The translations under genes and the position numbers were made by a program. The notes beneath the pieces were generated by a model. It was given only the letters and a program-made list of their open reading frames with translations. It searched no databases and had not been told where the DNA came from. Of a stretch of DNA of 61,589 nt, positions 60,556 to 61,589 are shown piece by piece. The stretch is from an uncultured Lachnospiraceae bacterium (GTDB lineage: Bacteria > Bacillota > Clostridia > Lachnospirales > Lachnospiraceae): contig CASEIR010000017.1 of NCBI GenBank assembly GCA_949287925.1, positions 1-61,589 on the forward strand, read 5' to 3'. Within the stretch, counting starts at the first letter, position 1, and each line of letters begins with the position of its first letter.

Positions 60556-61422
60556 ATGAGAAAAAAGATGATACCATATCTTTTACTGACACCCATGATT
60601 TTAATCATGGGTGTATTAGTATTTTATCCAATTATTAGAACATTTACATATAGTTTAAAAAAATGGAAGCTGACTTCGCCGGGAGATATCCGTTTTATCG
60701 GATTTAAAAATTACCGGAATATCCTTAAGTCGGATTCGTTCTGGTACAGCATGCAAAATACGGTGTATATCCTGTTGCTGGTGATTATATTAACAACAAT
60801 CCTGGGATGCCTGACGGCAGCATTTTTAAAAACCAGTAAGAGATGTAGCGGAATTCTTCTGGCTGCGGCTGTATTGCCCTGGGCGCTGCCGCCGTTTGTG
60901 AACGGCATACTGTGGAAATTTGTATTTTTCTCCGGGTACGGATTTTTGAATAAACTGTTGATCGGGATTGGGGCGGTGGAGAAACCGGTTGAATTTCTGG
61001 CATCCAGATGGCTGCTGTTATTTGTGATTTCGGTTGTGGTTGTGTGGAGAAGTGTTCCATTTATGGCGCTGGTATGTCTTGCAGGACGGCAGTCGCTGCC
61101 GGAAGACGTCTACGAGGCGGCCAGGATAGACGGGGGAACACAAGTGGGTATTTTTCTGCACGTCACAATTCCGTTGATGCTTCCGTTTGTCGGAGTGGGC
61201 CTGACATCGACTTCGGTAACGGCAATCAATGTGTTTGATGAGATTGTTGCTCTTTCCGGCTACAGTGATCTTGCAAAGAATATTCTGATGGAAAGCTACT
61301 TGACCACGTTTAATTTCCTGGATTTTGGAAAGGGAAGCGCCATGACTTATATAGTATTATTCTTTGCATTGCTCCTTGGAATATTCTATCTTCGGAGTTT
61401 AAATAAGGAGGTGGAATATTAA
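60556..61422 (+). CDS. ABC transporter permease (MalF/UgpA type)
   Basis: 288 residues with six membrane helices. The EAA loop is EAARIDGGTQVGIFLHVTIP, which couples to the ATPase. N-terminal helix MIPYLLLTPMILIMGVLVFY. It starts 17 bases after the binding protein and its stop overlaps the next gene's ATG by one base. Confidence 0.92.
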   Translation: MRKKMIPYLLLTPMILIMGVLVFYPIIRTFTYSLKKWKLTSPGDIRFIGFKNYRNILKSDSFWYSMQNTVYILLLVIILTTILGCLTAAFLKTSKRCSGILLAAAVLPWALPPFVNGILWKFVFFSGYGFLNKLLIGIGAVEKPVEFLASRWLLLFVISVVVVWRSVPFMALVCLAGRQSLPEDVYEAARIDGGTQVGIFLHVTIPLMLPFVGVGLTSTSVTAINVFDEIVALSGYSDLAKNILMESYLTTFNFLDFGKGSAMTYIVLFFALLLGIFYLRSLNKEVEY

Positions 61423-61589
61423 TGAAGTATGCAAAAAAAGTCGGATATATTGCAGCGCTTATACTGTTTTTAATATTTACCGCCGGGCCGTTCGTGTGGA
61501 CTTTTATCATATCCATTACGCCGGACCATGCCATGTTTGCTCCGACACCGGAGCTTTTGCCGGGAGAGGTGACATTTGAAAATTACAAA
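61422..61589 (+). CDS. ABC transporter permease (MalG/UgpE type), 3' end outside the window
   Basis: The first 56 residues are present: ATG 61422 with AAGGAGGTGGAATATTA upstream. The sequence has a cytoplasmic start MKYAKKVGYIAA, one membrane helix LILFLIFTAGPFVWTFIISI, then TPELLPGEVTFENYK, the usual pattern after helix 1 of MalG-type permeases. It completes the heterodimer with the previous permease. An ATPase gene is not visible here, which is common for these operons. Confidence 0.9.
   Translation, partial: MKYAKKVGYIAALILFLIFTAGPFVWTFIISITPDHAMFAPTPELLPGEVTFENYK

Overview
The window reads as one continuous stretch of chromosome from an anaerobic, spore-forming Gram-positive of the Clostridia, most likely family Lachnospiraceae. 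The grounds are: strong AGGAGG ribosome binding sites and sigma-A promoters throughout; a PurO-type IMP cyclohydrolase beside a stand-alone AICAR formyltransferase; a double-cubane-cluster reductase with its ATP-dependent activator; AddAB rather than RecBCD; PyrK/PyrD-type dihydroorotate dehydrogenase; a CIRCE (HrcA) operator; and a likely small acid-soluble spore protein. I do not claim a genus. About 60 protein genes and one tmRNA are supported. There is no rRNA, no tRNA, no CRISPR array, no prophage and no transposase gene.

Layout. 1-388: non-coding left edge with six head-to-tail 20-bp repeats that look like the end of a mobile element or an iteron block, then a promoter. 0.4-3 kb: DUF2975 protein, YozG-like XRE regulator, MATE transporter, GreA-like factor. 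3.2-5.2 kb: double-cubane reductase and its activase. 5.2-8.4 kb: TPP riboswitch and the thiazole/HMP salvage operon thiM-thiE-HAD phosphatase-thiD. 8.5-10.4 kb: rarA and a DUF3841 gene. 10.5-12.8 kb (minus strand): membrane acyltransferase and an unassigned lipoprotein. 12.9-17.7 kb: last two steps of IMP synthesis, an FAD protein, glmM. 17.7-21.2 kb: YitT protein (minus), iron-dependent alcohol dehydrogenase, enolase. 21.2-25.5 kb: secG, rnr, smpB, a small protein, hsp20 (minus) and ssrA, a ribosome-rescue neighbourhood. 25.5-31.3 kb: ThrE exporter (minus), two-component system, hisH-hisF, ung. 31.4-36.5 kb: metal-resistance locus with two P1B ATPases around a CadC-type repressor, then a TPR lipoprotein. 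36.5-46.5 kb: hflX, a DapF-like epimerase with both catalytic cysteines changed to serine, a GNAT enzyme, addB-addA, DUF1294. 46.6-49 kb: PadR/DUF1700/DUF4097/PspC envelope-stress-type operon and the spore protein. 49-55 kb: divergent WecG/TagA-like protein, PucR-type regulator, FtsE-FtsX, M23 hydrolase, S41 protease. 55-59 kb: pyrC-pyrF-pyrK-pyrD. 59.2 kb to the end: sugar-type ABC transporter, cut off in its second permease.

A dispersed family of imperfect to perfect palindromes with a GGGGACGTA(C/G)AC core, or a varied but self-complementary inner stem, occurs seven times. All are between genes or just over a stop codon. They look like REP-type elements rather than ordinary terminators.

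The observations most worth following are the Ser/Ser DapF-like protein, the second P1B ATPase with three substitutions at normally fixed positions, the palindrome family (one copy splits the pyr operon), and the 20-bp repeat array at the left edge. I see no complete, wholly new multi-gene system.
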